Positions 32,882 to 43,004 of a stretch of DNA of 64,000 nucleotides are shown in pieces; positions within the stretch are counted from its first letter, which is position 1, and each line of letters opens with the position of its first letter. The position numbers and the translations under genes are program-made. The notes below the pieces were generated by a model. That model worked only from the letters and a program-made list of their open reading frames with translations. It made no database searches and was not told where the DNA came from. The DNA comes from Macrothele yani (lineage: Eukaryota > Arthropoda > Arachnida > Araneae > Macrothelidae): contig CM076996.1 of the NCBI GenBank assembly GCA_039090855.1, positions 43,614,469-43,678,468 on the forward strand. Reading direction: 5' to 3'.

Positions 32882-33182
32882 GCGTTCTTCCTTTCACATA
32901 GTCACGGAAATTGGAGGGGAGGCCTTCCACAAATGTCACGTTTTCTATTTCATCATACAATGTTTGGTAAACCCCGTAGAACCACACGACATGTTCGGGA
33001 GGGGGAGATATAACTTTCGCTTGATGCTGAAGTAAACGTTTTACAAACTGAGTCTTCCCACAGCCAGCAGGGCCCGCTATCAGAGCAGTGAAAGGATGTT
33101 GTAGTCTGGGCACTTCCATGTTGTCAACTGAAGTCATTAAAAAGGTACAAAATAATTTAAAGACACATAAAGTAGATTTCAA
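32868..33182 (-). pseudogene. FtsK/HerA-type DNA packaging ATPase, truncated
   Basis: Only the N-terminal part remains. It has a Walker A P-loop AGPAGCGKTQF near residue 37-47, followed by RLLQHQAKVISPPPEHVVWFYG, the typical spacing in Polinton ATPases, which pump the genome into the capsid. The Walker B half is lost: the reading frame runs into the LTR remnant after DYVKGR. The likely real start is the internal Met before TSVDNMEV, ~15 codons in, since the leading residues look non-conserved. Confidence 0.85.
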
Positions 33183-33194
33183 TCAATTTTTATT

Positions 33195-33669
33195 TTAAAT
33201 TCTGAATTTTGATTCAATTCGAAATTTATTTCGAACGAAATGAAAGACACGCAGGTCGTTTGTTTCAGATTTCCATCCAAAATTTCTTACAATAGAGTAC
33301 AAGCTTTTTCCGCGACATCTATAATACAAGAAGAAAATACAATATTGTCCACATACGGCTGTAAACGAACTTTGAAGAGGTACTTCATTCAATTTAACAG
33401 TATCCAACTTGGAGGCAAATCTGGCAATAGGTCCTTGAAAATATTCTGCAGAATGTCCGAAAGAATAAAAAAATTCCATTGTTTTTGGGTTTGGTATGTA
33501 CATAGTCAACCAGTGTTTTCCAGGATTTCCATATCGATCCGTATTCACAACAATACATGCTGGGAACATGACAATTCTCTTGGGAAGTCTGTCACAGGCA
33601 AACACTGAGGAAGGACCGTTGTGTCACGTGATCTTGCTTTAGGGTCTTTACAATTTGAACACTGTTCAT
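33195..33669 (-). pseudogene. adenain-like capsid maturation cysteine protease, frameshifted
   Basis: An ATG at 33669-33667 opens a short N-terminal piece that stops near 33592. A one-base shift near 33604 leads into the main frame (33605-33195, 136 codons). Catalytic His lies in GKHWLTMY, and the nucleophile Cys in VCGQYCIFFLYY. The motif between them reads MEFFYSFG where the family generally has an acidic residue after the two Phe, so the acidic triad member may be lost. The enzyme would process capsid proteins. Basis: C48/C5-like spacing of His and Cys, plus gene order. Confidence 0.85.
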
Positions 33670-33673
33670 TTCT

Positions 33674-34998
33674 TCAATTGGAGAAATCACAAAGAATGTT
33701 TCTGGACTTTGAAATTTCAATAATGTTTTGGAACTCTGCGTAGATTAGCACAGAAATGGTTTTTGCTAAAGCTTTTCCAAATTTGATTTCCACTCTTAAA
33801 TTTCCTTGTTGGATCAGGTTCATATGCCCTCCATCACACAGGTCCGGACTGAGATTGAATGCATAAAGAGTGTATCCCTTGGAAAATTCATCTCGATCGA
33901 TATATATTCCACAATCTTGGCCCAGTTTCTCGGTTCCTTGAAATAGACTATGGAAAGAACGAATTGTGCTGCCCTTTTCGAAATTGGGTTCTAGAGGTTT
34001 ATGAGGAACTGACTGTCCGTCAACGTACACGGCGATAAAGTTAACATCATAATGCTTAAATTCAAAAGCGTTAGATTTATATGTACCATTAAAAGCATCG
34101 TTATCGACACATCCAATAATCAGTCTTTTGGGCATTTGTCCTAGGAATACGTTGTCTTGCACGAAGGACATACTTCCTTGAGAGACGGAATACACTTTGC
34201 ATAAAAAGCACGATCAATAGGATACTTGGCGGGAGATTTTTCTAAAGCTTTTGCATGGCCGATGGCAACTCCGGGTTGACTTTCACTTTTCTCACAAAAA
34301 TGGAGGCGTGTTCGATGAGAACTCTGTAATTGGGGGCCTCTGAGGAGGAAACGAGGCACAAATCAGGTTTATTTCGAACCAGTTTAATTTTCACGTCCAC
34401 TAAATTGAGAAGCAGTCTGTTTTGAAAAAATAAATCACAGTGCAAGGTTCCAATCATGTCAAACGTTTTGCTGTCTTTCACGAGCTCATAGCGTTGATGT
34501 AATCCTTTGTTTGTTGCAGCATTCGTGGGATTAATTTCGTTCAGATTTCCGGCTGTATCCTTGTAAAACCCTTCGCATGCTAAATAGGATTTCTTTGCGT
34601 CTTCTCCATAATTTAATAGAGTTTCAATATATGCTCTGTGAGGATACATGTTGCTCGAGGACGAAATCACTGTTTCGTTTAAACTAGCATCAATTTGGGA
34701 AAACAGAGAATGAAGAAAACAGTTTATGGGCCCCACGGGCTCTTTGTCAGCTGTGACGGAATTGTCAGCTTTCACAATTTTAATTTTTACGTAGAGTTGG
34801 CTGGAAGACAAGTCAAGACAAGTATTCTTCTCCACTCTCAGAAATATTAAATTCCAGAGGTCCTCCATCTCGAATGTTGGCCAAGAGGTGATATTCGATC
34901 CATTGTCCTTTTTCTATGCTCGTTTGGGTGGGCGGTAAAGCAAATAAATCAAGTTCCGACTTTAAACATACGGAAGAATGACTGTGAATCAAAGCCAT
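33674..34998 (-). pseudogene. major capsid protein (hexon-like, F54H12.2-like family), frameshifted
   Basis: The coding sequence of ~440 codons is spread over three frames: 34998-34813, 34868-34242, ~34359-34141 and 34195-33674, so three shifts. The break at ~34830 has a local CTTGTCTTG duplication. Recognisable blocks are EFNISESGEEYL, GPINCFLHSLFSQIDASLN, MYPHRAYIETLLNYG, HAKALEKSPAKYPIDRAF and YTLYAFNLSPDLCDGGHMN. Many invertebrate genomes annotate this family as F54H12.2-like; it corresponds to the Polinton double-jelly-roll capsid protein. It begins 3 bp after the core-like gene. Confidence 0.85.
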
Positions 34999-35001
34999 GG
35001 T

Positions 35002-35418
35002 TTACGGATCGAAAATATCGTGTGCTGTCGTCTTGGCTTTCTTTGAACGAATGATGCGCTTCATCGTGTTTCTCTTCCTTTTAACGCTTCCTCCTAACAT
35101 TTTCTTCACTTTGCTTGCAGCTTTGTCGGTGAGAATTTGTCCTGCTTCTTTAGCTCGTTGTTTGGCTGCTGTTTTTGCATCCTTTCCTTGCATTAAGTCA
35201 TTTGCAAGGTCGACCCCCGTTTGAAAGACTTGTTTTCCAAGCGTTTTTGCACCTTGTTTGAATAATGGTATCGCCGCTCTAAATAACGAACGAAAAAGTC
35301 CCCCAAGTCCATACCCTTTTTGAAGGGGTGCTCCTTGATAGTAGACTAAACCTTTTCCACTTTGATTGACGTAATATTCATCGAAGGATTTTGTACAACA
35401 GCGGTATGGTTCATGCAT
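35002..35418 (-). CDS. core-like basic protein (adenovirus pX-like), intact
   Basis: 138 codons, uninterrupted. A glycine-rich hydrophobic segment YGLGGLFRSLFRAAIPLFKQ at residues ~36-55 is followed by an amphipathic region (GKQVFQTGVDLANDLMQGKD). A strongly basic tail with VKRKRNTMKRIIRSKKAK lies near residues 110-130. This layout matches the Polinton/adintovirus protein compared with adenovirus core/pX-type proteins, thought to help condense DNA or act at the membrane in the particle. The gene starts 2 bp after the penton-like gene ends. Confidence 0.8.
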   Translation of the reverse strand: MHEPYRCCTKSFDEYYVNQSGKGLVYYQGAPLQKGYGLGGLFRSLFRAAIPLFKQGAKTLGKQVFQTGVDLANDLMQGKDAKTAAKQRAKEAGQILTDKAASKVKKMLGGSVKRKRNTMKRIIRSKKAKTTAHDIFDP

Positions 35419-35420
35419 GA

Positions 35421-36155
35421 CTACAGAGCCTTGAGACGAAAATGAAGTTTCACGATCGCTCTATTACGTTCAAATGGTACTAATTGTCCCGAGTGATTCC
35501 TTATAACGATTTCTACGGTTTGGAAATGTTTTCTTGCTAGAGGCAAATAATGAGGGCGATCGTATAAGGCGCTCACCACATCTGCGTCTTCTCCGCTCAC
35601 TTTAACGATGCGAAGGAGAGGAGCAACCATGTCTCCCACAGGCTGAGGATCCACAATATCGCTGTATTCGTACAATAGGGAAAGCGATGTGTTCCGATCG
35701 GCTACGAAATTTCCATGAATTGTGACATCACTCCCTTCTGATGCTGAATACACTCCAGGTTGAAAACCTAGAATTTCAGGTATTCCTGGAAATAACTGCA
35801 GCTGAGAACCAAGAGTTAAAGCTGCTTTGACACGTCTCGTGGTTTTATTAAAAAACATCGTAATATTTTTCGACCAATGCTGGGACATGGCTTTTACCAC
35901 GTCTCCCACAGAATCATAATATCCAGCAGGGATTTTTGCTGCTTTCAGTTGACTTGGACCGAGACCGTAAGCAAAAGAATTTGAATTTACATTCACATTA
36001 AACCAGGAATGAGGGTAGATGAGTTCGACGAGTCCCACTTCCCAGTCACCATTGAGTTCGATCGGGGAAGGAAGACGCGTGATGAAATGAGAAATTTTAT
36101 TGTCTGAAAAGTAGCGGAGAGAGCTGTCGCTAGGTAACGTTAGATAGAAACTCAT
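35421..36155 (-). CDS. penton-like minor capsid protein, intact
   Basis: 244 codons without a break. The opening MSFYLTLPSDSSLRYFSDN, the ELNGDWEVGLVELIYPHSWF block (residues ~33-52) and the C-terminal PFERNRAIVKLHFR are hallmarks of the Polinton minor capsid (single jelly-roll, penton) family, which sits at capsid vertices. It is flanked by broken genes yet intact itself. It lies ~40 bp downstream of the integrase stop. Start chosen at the first Met, which matches the family opening. Confidence 0.88.
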   Translation of the reverse strand: MSFYLTLPSDSSLRYFSDNKISHFITRLPSPIELNGDWEVGLVELIYPHSWFNVNVNSNSFAYGLGPSQLKAAKIPAGYYDSVGDVVKAMSQHWSKNITMFFNKTTRRVKAALTLGSQLQLFPGIPEILGFQPGVYSASEGSDVTIHGNFVADRNTSLSLLYEYSDIVDPQPVGDMVAPLLRIVKVSGEDADVVSALYDRPHYLPLARKHFQTVEIVIRNHSGQLVPFERNRAIVKLHFRLKAL

Positions 36156-36192
36156 GTTGACGAATGATGTTTCATCTAAAAAAAGGTCGGTT

Positions 36193-37336
36193 TTATAGAG
36201 AGGTCAAGTCTTCCGCGGGGATCCAAGCATTAAATTTATCAAGATACCCTTTAAATTTAACAAAGTATTCCATTTTTCCTTTTCTTTTACGTTTCTTTAG
36301 AACACGTTCCACAGGAAAAGGCCTCGGACAGAGTAACGTTTTGAAGCTCTTCGGCGTAAAAAGTTCCTTCCAGCTCTTCGTTCAATAAATCTTTAACTTT
36401 ATAGACGGGTGGGGATCTGGGAACAAGACCGCTCACAACAAAAACTTCTTCCGTCCAATTTGATTCGTATCCTTTCTCAAATGTCAATTTTGCTTTACTA
36501 ATCCTCACATGATCACCCACCTGAAATTTATAGGACTGTTTTTCCTTCTTGAGATCACCATACAGATTGAGAAACACTTGCTTTTCATTATCTTTGTTTA
36601 CATCTACAGGTTTCATTTTTATACTTCGATGGGGGGAATGGTTGTAACTGTGAACTAAATCGTTGAGCACGTCTATGAATTTAAACATATTTTGATTTGT
36701 AAAGTATCGCACCATGCGAGTTTTGAGCGTGCGATTGAATCTCTCCACAACACTTGCTTTTGTCTCGTTGTTCGTTGTAAAGAAATGCACACCGTGTTGT
36801 GTTAAAAACCTTTGAAACTCTTTGTTCTTAAATTCAGTTCCTTTGTCTGTTTGAAGTTTTACTGGTTTTCTATCTTGGAAAATCTGGGAAAATGCTTGAA
36901 CGATATGGGACCCTGACTTTTTGCTTTAAGGGAATCGCCCATGCATATTTGGAAAATATGTCAATGCATCTTAACAAGTAACGAAATCCATCGTTATATT
37001 GACTCAAACTGGAGACATCAGCTAGGTCTGCTTGGAACTGTTGTCCTATTTCATTCACCATCACTCTATTTCTCCAAAGTAGATCGTGCATTGAAGGCAA
37101 CTACCTCGATTACTTTGGACTATTTCTGCACGAATTCGAATTCTCCTAATACTCTATTTCTCGGAAAATGTCTTCTCACCGGCTTGTGAAGGGTGTACGT
37201 TTTCTCCCCCTTCAACCATTTCATGACGTCTTTTTTCTTGACGCCTTCTTTTGACAGCACGGTATAAAGAATCGAGACCACCTAAACTTCCTACTTTCTG
37301 AGTTGTCATATACGTCTGTTTCATCATTTCCTCCAT
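36193..37336 (-). pseudogene. retroviral-type integrase with C-terminal chromodomain, frameshifted
   Basis: At least three frame changes. The N-terminal zinc-binding-like region starts at 37336 (KVGSLGGLDSLYRAVKRRRQ) and changes frame at ~37240. The core has its first catalytic Asp in QQFQADLADVS (near 37030), the second in LQTDKGTEF (near 36850, another frame), and the Glu in ETKASVVERFNRTLKTRM (near 36750), giving a D,D35E core. After the piece 36790-36287 another shift leads to a chromodomain (MEYFVKFKGYLDKFNAWIP) ending at stop 36193-36195. The enzyme would insert the element into host DNA. Confidence 0.9.
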
Positions 37337-37339
37337 TAC

Positions 37340-38035
37340 AACAGTTCAACGAGAGACTGGGTTCAGATGAGGACTCAAAATGTTGAGCTTGATGAGTAGT
37401 TGCTGGGAATTTCGAGAAGAAATTCAAAAGTCGCGCTCAAATGGTGGTTCACCGTCAGCTGACAGGAAAATCATGGTGATCTCATCAACCATAGGAAGAC
37501 TGTAGCGTCTGCGGTCATTGGCAATTTATGGTCTTCATCAGCAGCTCTTTTCTTTTTCATCAATTTCAACTTCTCGCAGCATGCGATAAGCGTGAGCATG
37601 CACATTGTTACGACGAATTACCTCATCCAAGAAAGCTACGATATCAGGATTACGTTGCTAATTCCCTGGATGATTTATACGCTGTTGATTTGCCAAGCCT
37701 GAGTCAATAACATGAAGCTCAGCATAAAAGCAATTGCTGTCTTCACTGGTATTCATCTATCCTGTTTGATGGTAGATCTGTCTGTGAACTCTGAAGATTT
37801 AGAGACCGTTTTCTGCAACGTGAGCAAATTTGCGCGCCCAACGATATGAAACTTAAGGCGCTGTGGAAAGAACTAATATTTTCATTGAAGTGCCGATAAT
37901 TTGGATGCTGTCGATTACTTATCATATCCTTCAAATCAGGTGGAAACTCGCGAACTGCTTGGCCTTCATTCTCAAGCAAAACAGTTACTTTGAAACAGCA
38001 ATACTTGAGTGTTTTATAATCAGATTTCTCAGCAC
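37340..38035 (-). pseudogene. Helitron Rep/helicase relic (Helitron_like_N region)
   Basis: Read on the minus strand through several frames: a Cys-Cys block (LKYCCFKV), FPPDLKDM, HFNENISSFHSALSFISLG, then in another frame FRVHRQIYHQTG. Next comes CYAELHVIDSGLANQQRIN, VHAHAYRMLREVEID and NDRRRYSLPMVDEITMIFL followed by DGEPP. The order and motifs match the region preceding the Rep domain of Helitron replicases (rolling-circle transposons). Multiple stops and shifts. It runs directly into the Polinton integrase at ~37340. Confidence 0.8.
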
Positions 38036-38162
38036 AAAAATTAATAGAATGGCAGAACTGACTGTAAGAGAAATACATTATTAACGGAATTTCGGACATT
38101 CGACATCATTTTCATATTTTATGTGATTACGATTCAAGGACTGGAATTAGAAATCAAGCGAC

Positions 38163-38190
38163 AAAAAAAAAAAAAAAAAAAAAAAAAAGA
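38163..38190. repeat. poly-A tract
   Basis: About 25 consecutive A; may be the tail of a lost retroposon, no body recognised. Confidence 0.7.
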
Positions 38191-38339
38191 AACAGCACGT
38201 GGTTTCCCGTTTCCAGAAAAATAACTCTTCTATTTACTTTTTTATTTCCAGAAAAGGAACATTTCTGCAAGTTAAATTTGTCGGATTACTAAAAGCCCTT
38301 GAGGCTAATGGGTTTGGGATGTATTGTAAGACTCCAACA

Positions 38340-39095
38340 TGGCGCCCGACCGTCTGAGAAAATGTACATATTTATTTTAACCAAGTCGGTTCGGAATGTA
38401 TGAACACAATACTGTGTACAATGCTGGCGAACTATGCTGTCCGTTGGAGATTAGTTCTTGAAAAGGTCAATGTCGCGATTGGGGCCGTTAGGTGACCTTC
38501 GTAACGCAGCGAAGGCTGGGGTTAGGGGGTCAGGGAGTAAACGGGTCGGAAAAGAATGGGGGAGGCAACAGTGGAGGCTCGTTGTCTGCCTCTCACTAGA
38601 TAGTTCATCGCGCCTCAGGCGATAGGGCAGTGGTTAGTACGCGGACGCGAGGCTCGATATTCAGTTAGTTGAGGGTCGGAGCTTGGTGGAGGAGCACGTG
38701 TATGCTGCTCGACAGGAAGCTAAAAAACTTAGTATGTCCTCGTGGATGGACGGAAATTTAGCGTTCTTGTGACACACACCGTTGCAGGCTCTCACAAGCG
38801 CGTGGAGATTCTGTGCCAAAGAGCGGACAGACTCCGGCAGGTATTATTAGGAAGAACAATAAAGTGTTAGCAAGGAGAGCTGCACGACGACGAAAACGCA
38901 CGTGTGAAACAATGAGCAAGTGATTTCTTGCCACGAGCGAAGTCTCCGATATACAGCCTAGGCTCGGACAGCATTTCTTTGAATAATGATTAAATTTGGT
39001 TTAAGTTTAGAAAACTTTGATGGATTCCTTTCGAGGCCTGTCTCATCGTTATTCATTCACCTCCCCTCCCTTGATCAGCCGATCTTAATATAACA
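38340..39095 (+). other. possible LTR-retrotransposon leader region
   Basis: At 38338-38352 ...ACA is followed by TGGCGCCCGACCG, resembling the end of an LTR followed by a primer-binding site like that of the TRIM element. The ~700 bp after it is GC-richer than its surroundings and includes AATAAA at ~38860 and a terminus-like ATATAACA at ~39095. No gag or pol frame and no second LTR were seen, so this is tentative. Confidence 0.3.
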
Positions 39096-39349
39096 AAGCT
39101 GAGGGAGCGGAGCGCCTGTTTGACCAATAATTATAAATTATTGGTTATCTAAGTAACAGGAACCTTGACCTATTGTCTGTGAGGTGCGTGCTCCGGTGAA
39201 CGAGCTTTGATTACAGAGCCTTGCAGGACTTTGAATTACATAAGGCAGGTGGAGAATTTACGTTCGCCCCTACACTGACACTCAACATTCATCGCAGCAC
39301 AATCATGAGCAGGGTCTTCGAACTCGTTAAAGGTTTCATGATTGAGAAT

Positions 39350-39723
39350 AGCAGGACGATGCAATGGACATGGTCGTTATCTTTAAGCAGCCGGTTCAGC
39401 ACTCCGTATTGTAGCTTCTTCCGGACTTTCTGTGGCTTGCTGACCGAGTCTGATTAGTTAAATTCGTAGAACACCGTGAACTTACTGAGATTCTTGCTCT
39501 TCTGATGAATTTCGAGTGATTTTAGATTGGCCTGAACGTCGTACTTCAGCTTCAGCACGTCATAATGCAGCCTCTTCTGGGCACTCTGTGGCTTGCTGAC
39601 CAAGTCTGATTCGTTGAATTCGGGAAACGTCCTGAACACGTTCACTTTCTCGATCTTCTGATGATTGTCGAGCACGTTTAGATTGCCGTGGACGTTGTAT
39701 TTGAACAGCAGCGTCAAATACAA
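39350..39723 (-). pseudogene. unrecognised repetitive protein fragment
   Basis: A minus-strand frame (39723-39454, continuing past a stop to ~39350) contains two ~50-residue tandem units. One has FKYNVHGNLNVLDNHQK...SKPQSAQKRLHYDV, the other LKYDVQANLKSLEIHQK...SKPQKVRKKLQYGV. I cannot name the family. The protein-level repeat and matching nucleotide repeats (GGCTTGCTGACC at 39435 and 39589) suggest a former coding repeat rather than chance. It could be an exon of a degraded gene or a captured fragment. Confidence 0.4.
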
Positions 39724-39846
39724 CGTTTAGCAGAGTCTTGATCTTTCATCATAGCAGTTATGGTATGAAACTGTCATTTTGAAAATAACTTTCTTACTTC
39801 ATTTTTGTTTCTTGTACTTATAGTTATCGAACAGCATTCATATACA

Positions 39847-40416
39847 CTTTTTACGCTTTCCATATTTTGGTTGAAGAAGCGTATGTGCTCCAGCTTTGTC
39901 CGTCTGTCTGCACGATAACTCGCGTAAAAATGGTTCGATCAAATTTTAGTATGTGATAGGGACCACCTGGGAACGAACCCTATTGGAAATGGGGTCAAAG
40001 GTCACGACTGAGGAACGGAATTCATGTCATTGCCCTTATGCGTCAGAACTTGCGTTAAAATGTTTCTATTTCGATGAAATTTTAGTATGTGGTAGGGGAC
40101 CACCTGGGGACAAATCCTGTTGAAAATGGACCAAATGGGGTCAAAGGTCAGGACATAGGAGCAGGATCCATTCCATTGCCCATATGCGTCATAACTTACG
40201 TAAAAATGCTTCGATTGCGACAAAACTTTGGTATGTTGTTCCGGAGGTATACTGCACCGGTTCTGTTGAATATCATCGAAATGGGGTCAAAGGTCAGGAC
40301 ACGGGAGCGGGATTTATTCCACAGCCATTATTAAATAACTTGAGTAATGATTTCCGGTATGTTGCAAAGCGTATCATAAACAATGTATCGCACGATTTTA
40401 CTAACTTGTTTTAAAA
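39847..40416 (-). mobile_element. dispersed element with ~145-bp tandem units, copy 2
   Basis: Reverse-orientation copy of the family at 1628-3906. It runs from the 3' stem-loop end (TACGCTTTCC at 39848) and GTCCGTCTGTCTGCACGATA, through three ~146-bp units, to the 5' end GTGCGATACATTG...ACTAACTTGTTTT at ~40416. Having both termini here defines the element boundaries. Confidence 0.75.
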
Positions 40417-41029
40417 AGGGCATAATTAATATTTTAAAATTGTTCCGAGTAATAAACTCCACAGCGTTAGGTGCATCTTTATGTGTGTGATAATAATTCA
40501 TGTCTGCGCCATTTTGTTTTTGAGCGTGTTTACTGAACACCAGGACAGAATTTATTGCATAAAAGACTTACCTGGAAATAGCGCTTCATAAGTTCTAAAA
40601 TTCACAAGAAAACTCGGTCAGGTATAAGATATGTACTTCTACGCGTAAGCAATGGAGGGCTGACAGTTCTTAGGCATAAATATATCAGACACAACAAAGT
40701 CGCATTTTCCCTGTGTTCGTTCGCCGCACATTAGATGTTTCAATAGGCAGCTGATGAAATATCGAATACAAATAACAGCAGTCAGTCGCAATATTTCTCG
40801 GATTTCTTTCCTTTTTTTTTTTTTTTTTTTTTATGAAATCCTTTAAAAGCAGACCTTTTCAGTGGGGTTCCCGTCCTTCAAAACCCCTGGAAAAATGCAT
40901 AGTGGTCCTAAATCGCATTGTTTTATTTACTATAAAAAAGATCACGCAGAGGACAAGCAACTACGTTCTCTTGCTCCTGATATTGCCAGATAGCAAAAAT
41001 GCGTTAAAATAGTAACAGCATTTTCGGAA
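40417..41029. other. unassigned sequence with a T run
   Basis: Poly-T at ~40811-40831. Nothing else recognised. Confidence 0.4.
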
Positions 41030-41195
41030 ACTTAGAATTGCGCAGTTGCAAATGATAAAATGTTATGGTAGTTCATGCATAGAAGCACAAACAGAATTTT
41101 TTGTTTTCTTTCTTTTTCATTTCTTCTACAAATATAAAATATACCTGGACATATTCTGCGAAAAAAAATTTAATTTCATTATGAGATCTGATGTG
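41030..41195 (+). repeat. second copy of the repeat at 4140-4301
   Basis: Same ordered blocks (AACTTAGAATTG, GCAGTTGCAAATG, AGAAGCACAAAC, CTTTTTCATTTCTT, ATATTCTGCGAAA). It lacks the mariner and so acts as an approximate empty site. Confidence 0.55.
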
Positions 41196-41259
41196 CTGTT
41201 TTATCTATATCAGTTTTTTTGTACATTTGAACGCACCTCACTGTAAAAGTCAAGACCAT

Positions 41260-41920
41260 AGCTTAAATTTCATTTAAAATTCCTAGGTCTAGGTTCCTTG
41301 AATGCATCTGACATAAAATGCGTTAATGGCTCTCGAGAACTTTTTATTCACTATTCAGACTTACGAAATATTAAAATCATTGTAGTTTCACATGCGACAA
41401 TAACAACTTAAATTTGTGAAAAAAATTTAGGACCTACTATAAACCGAATGGTCCCCGGCATAGGCGCCTTCTAAACATGCACTTTAAGGCTGTTCCTTTG
41501 AGTCTCTTTTATTAGGCCTTCTAACATGTTTATACAAATCAAATATTTATATTGTAACTTCAAATCTTCCAAAAAGGCCTGAAGCCTATGTATCTTTCAG
41601 ACAGTTTAAAGCTGTTCCATTGAGCCTCTTTTATTAGTTCTTGTAACATGTTTATTTTATTAGTTCTTGTAACATGTTTCAGTCTTCCTAAAAGGCCCGC
41701 GGTCTAGGTGTCTTGCAAATATCTGACGACTAATGTATTGAGTACATTTCACTAGCTTTCAGGCATGTCTACACGCACCGAATATTTACTTTGTAATTCA
41801 AAACTTACGAGAAAGACCGGCCGCCTACGTTATTTTTAAACACTTGAAGATCGATCCGTTGGATCCTTTTTTATTAGCTTTTTATTGTAGTTATTACACA
41901 CAAAATATTAAAATCATAAC
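41260..41920 (+). repeat. diverged tandem repeat, ~110-120-bp units
   Basis: Four to five eroded units with CTAGGTNTCTTGNA-like, GCTGTTCCNTTGAG, CTCTTTTATTAG and CTTGTAACATG blocks. One local 25-bp duplication at ~41636-41680. Confidence 0.6.
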
Positions 41921-42004
41921 TAAAAATTACATGAATTGAAAAACTTCTATATATCGTCTTATGTCACTAGGACCTGCAGCAGTTTTGGAAGAAACGTTTT
42001 CAAA

Positions 42005-42061
42005 GAAGACAGTTTTGGAAGAAATTTGGGGAGACTTTCATCCAGCAGTGGATTGATAATG

Positions 42062-42112
<51 letters not shown>
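42005..42112 (+). mobile_element. RTE 3' stub followed by (TG)n
   Basis: AGTTTTGGAAGAAATTTGGG and CAGCAGTGGATTGATAATG are the last ~55 bp of the RTE. The copy then passes without a break into a ~25-unit TG microsatellite, as if it grew from the RTE tail. Confidence 0.75.
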
Positions 42113-42116
<4 letters not shown>

Positions 42117-42372
42117 TGTGTGCTTATCCTCCAGAAAAAACAGTACCGTTTTGCATATGTGTGTGAATGTGTGTTTTTTTTTTCTGGAGAAAAAGATGCC
42201 GTTACTCAAAAACACAAGCTGCTGTTGCTAAAGAAGGCCGATGGACCTAACAAAAAGCAAATAAATTTCTTGAACATTTTTTTAAGCCTTTTCTAACACA
42301 AAGCGAAAATTTTCAGTTCCGGCACGTTTTGACAGAAGAAAAGCAAAGCGCGCACACACACACTCACACACA

Positions 42373-42830
42373 CCAGGAGCGCCGACTTCACCAAATTATT
42401 GGTGGGGGGGGGGCACAGATGTGAAGAGATCTGACGTGGGAAGACCACTCTCCCCCATTGTCAGGAGGAAAATAAAAAAAAAAAAGGACAAAAAGATAAA
42501 CTACGAGATTTCACGTATGTTTTAAAAGGCAATTGTAATTGCTGATCAGGAAATGTACAAAAAAACAAACAACACAAATATTCTTTTGCTGAATATTAAT
42601 ATTTTAAAAATAAAATTCAGCCTGTGATTTTTTGTCAATGTATCCAAACAGATGTTATTTCCAAACGTTTGTAAAAAATATGAGAAATTAGTTGGCTTAC
42701 TTATACGTACAAAGAAGAAGCGCAAAGAATAAAAAGCTAAATAAAGGCACCAGATGTTATACGATCCTGTAGTTTTATTTATTTTATTCTTGATAACTAT
42801 TTTAAACAGTTATCACATATCACGAGAAGA
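42373..42830 (-). mobile_element. second copy of the hAT family of 11526-12211, truncated
   Basis: CCAGGAGCGCCGACTTC at 42373 and the following ~440 bp match the reverse complement of 12210 back to ~11835. Shared blocks: CCATTGTCAGGAGG-like, AAGATAAACTACGAGA and AGAAATTAGTTGGCT. The other terminus is not seen. Confidence 0.7.
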
Positions 42831-42911
42831 ACAAGTCAAACACAATACAGGGCGGGCAATGCAGTTTCTTTTTTTCTTTCATCTTTTTTTTTTTTTCCGG
42901 TTGGGTGTTTT

Positions 42912-42988
42912 TCTTTTCTTTTTTTTTTTTATTGAAGGTTTAACGACCACCGTGAGCAACTCAATGGGTTATAAGCAGTCGCCCGTCT
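42912..42988 (-). mobile_element. SINE family 1, truncated copy
   Basis: T run, then GAAGGTTTAACGACCACC through AGCAGTCGCCCGTC. The tRNA head is missing. Confidence 0.85.
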
Positions 42989-43004
42989 GCAGACATCTGC
43001 AGAA

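Larger units (their letters stand above)
32868..37336 (-). mobile_element. Polinton/adintovirus-like relic
   Basis: Six minus-strand modules occur in order from the right: retroviral-type integrase with chromodomain, penton-like minor capsid protein, core-like basic protein, double-jelly-roll major capsid homologue, adenain-like protease, and packaging ATPase. This set defines Polintons/adintoviruses. Protein-primed DNA polymerase B and terminal inverted repeats are absent, so ~4.5 kb of a 12-20-kb element remains. The left side is cut at the ATPase by the TRIM-like LTR. The right side abuts a Helitron relic. Genes are packed with 2-30 bp gaps and all face one way. Confidence 0.92.

Noticed and set aside
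33240..33608. 122-codon plus-strand open frame
   Set aside because: It is the antisense shadow of the Polinton protease.
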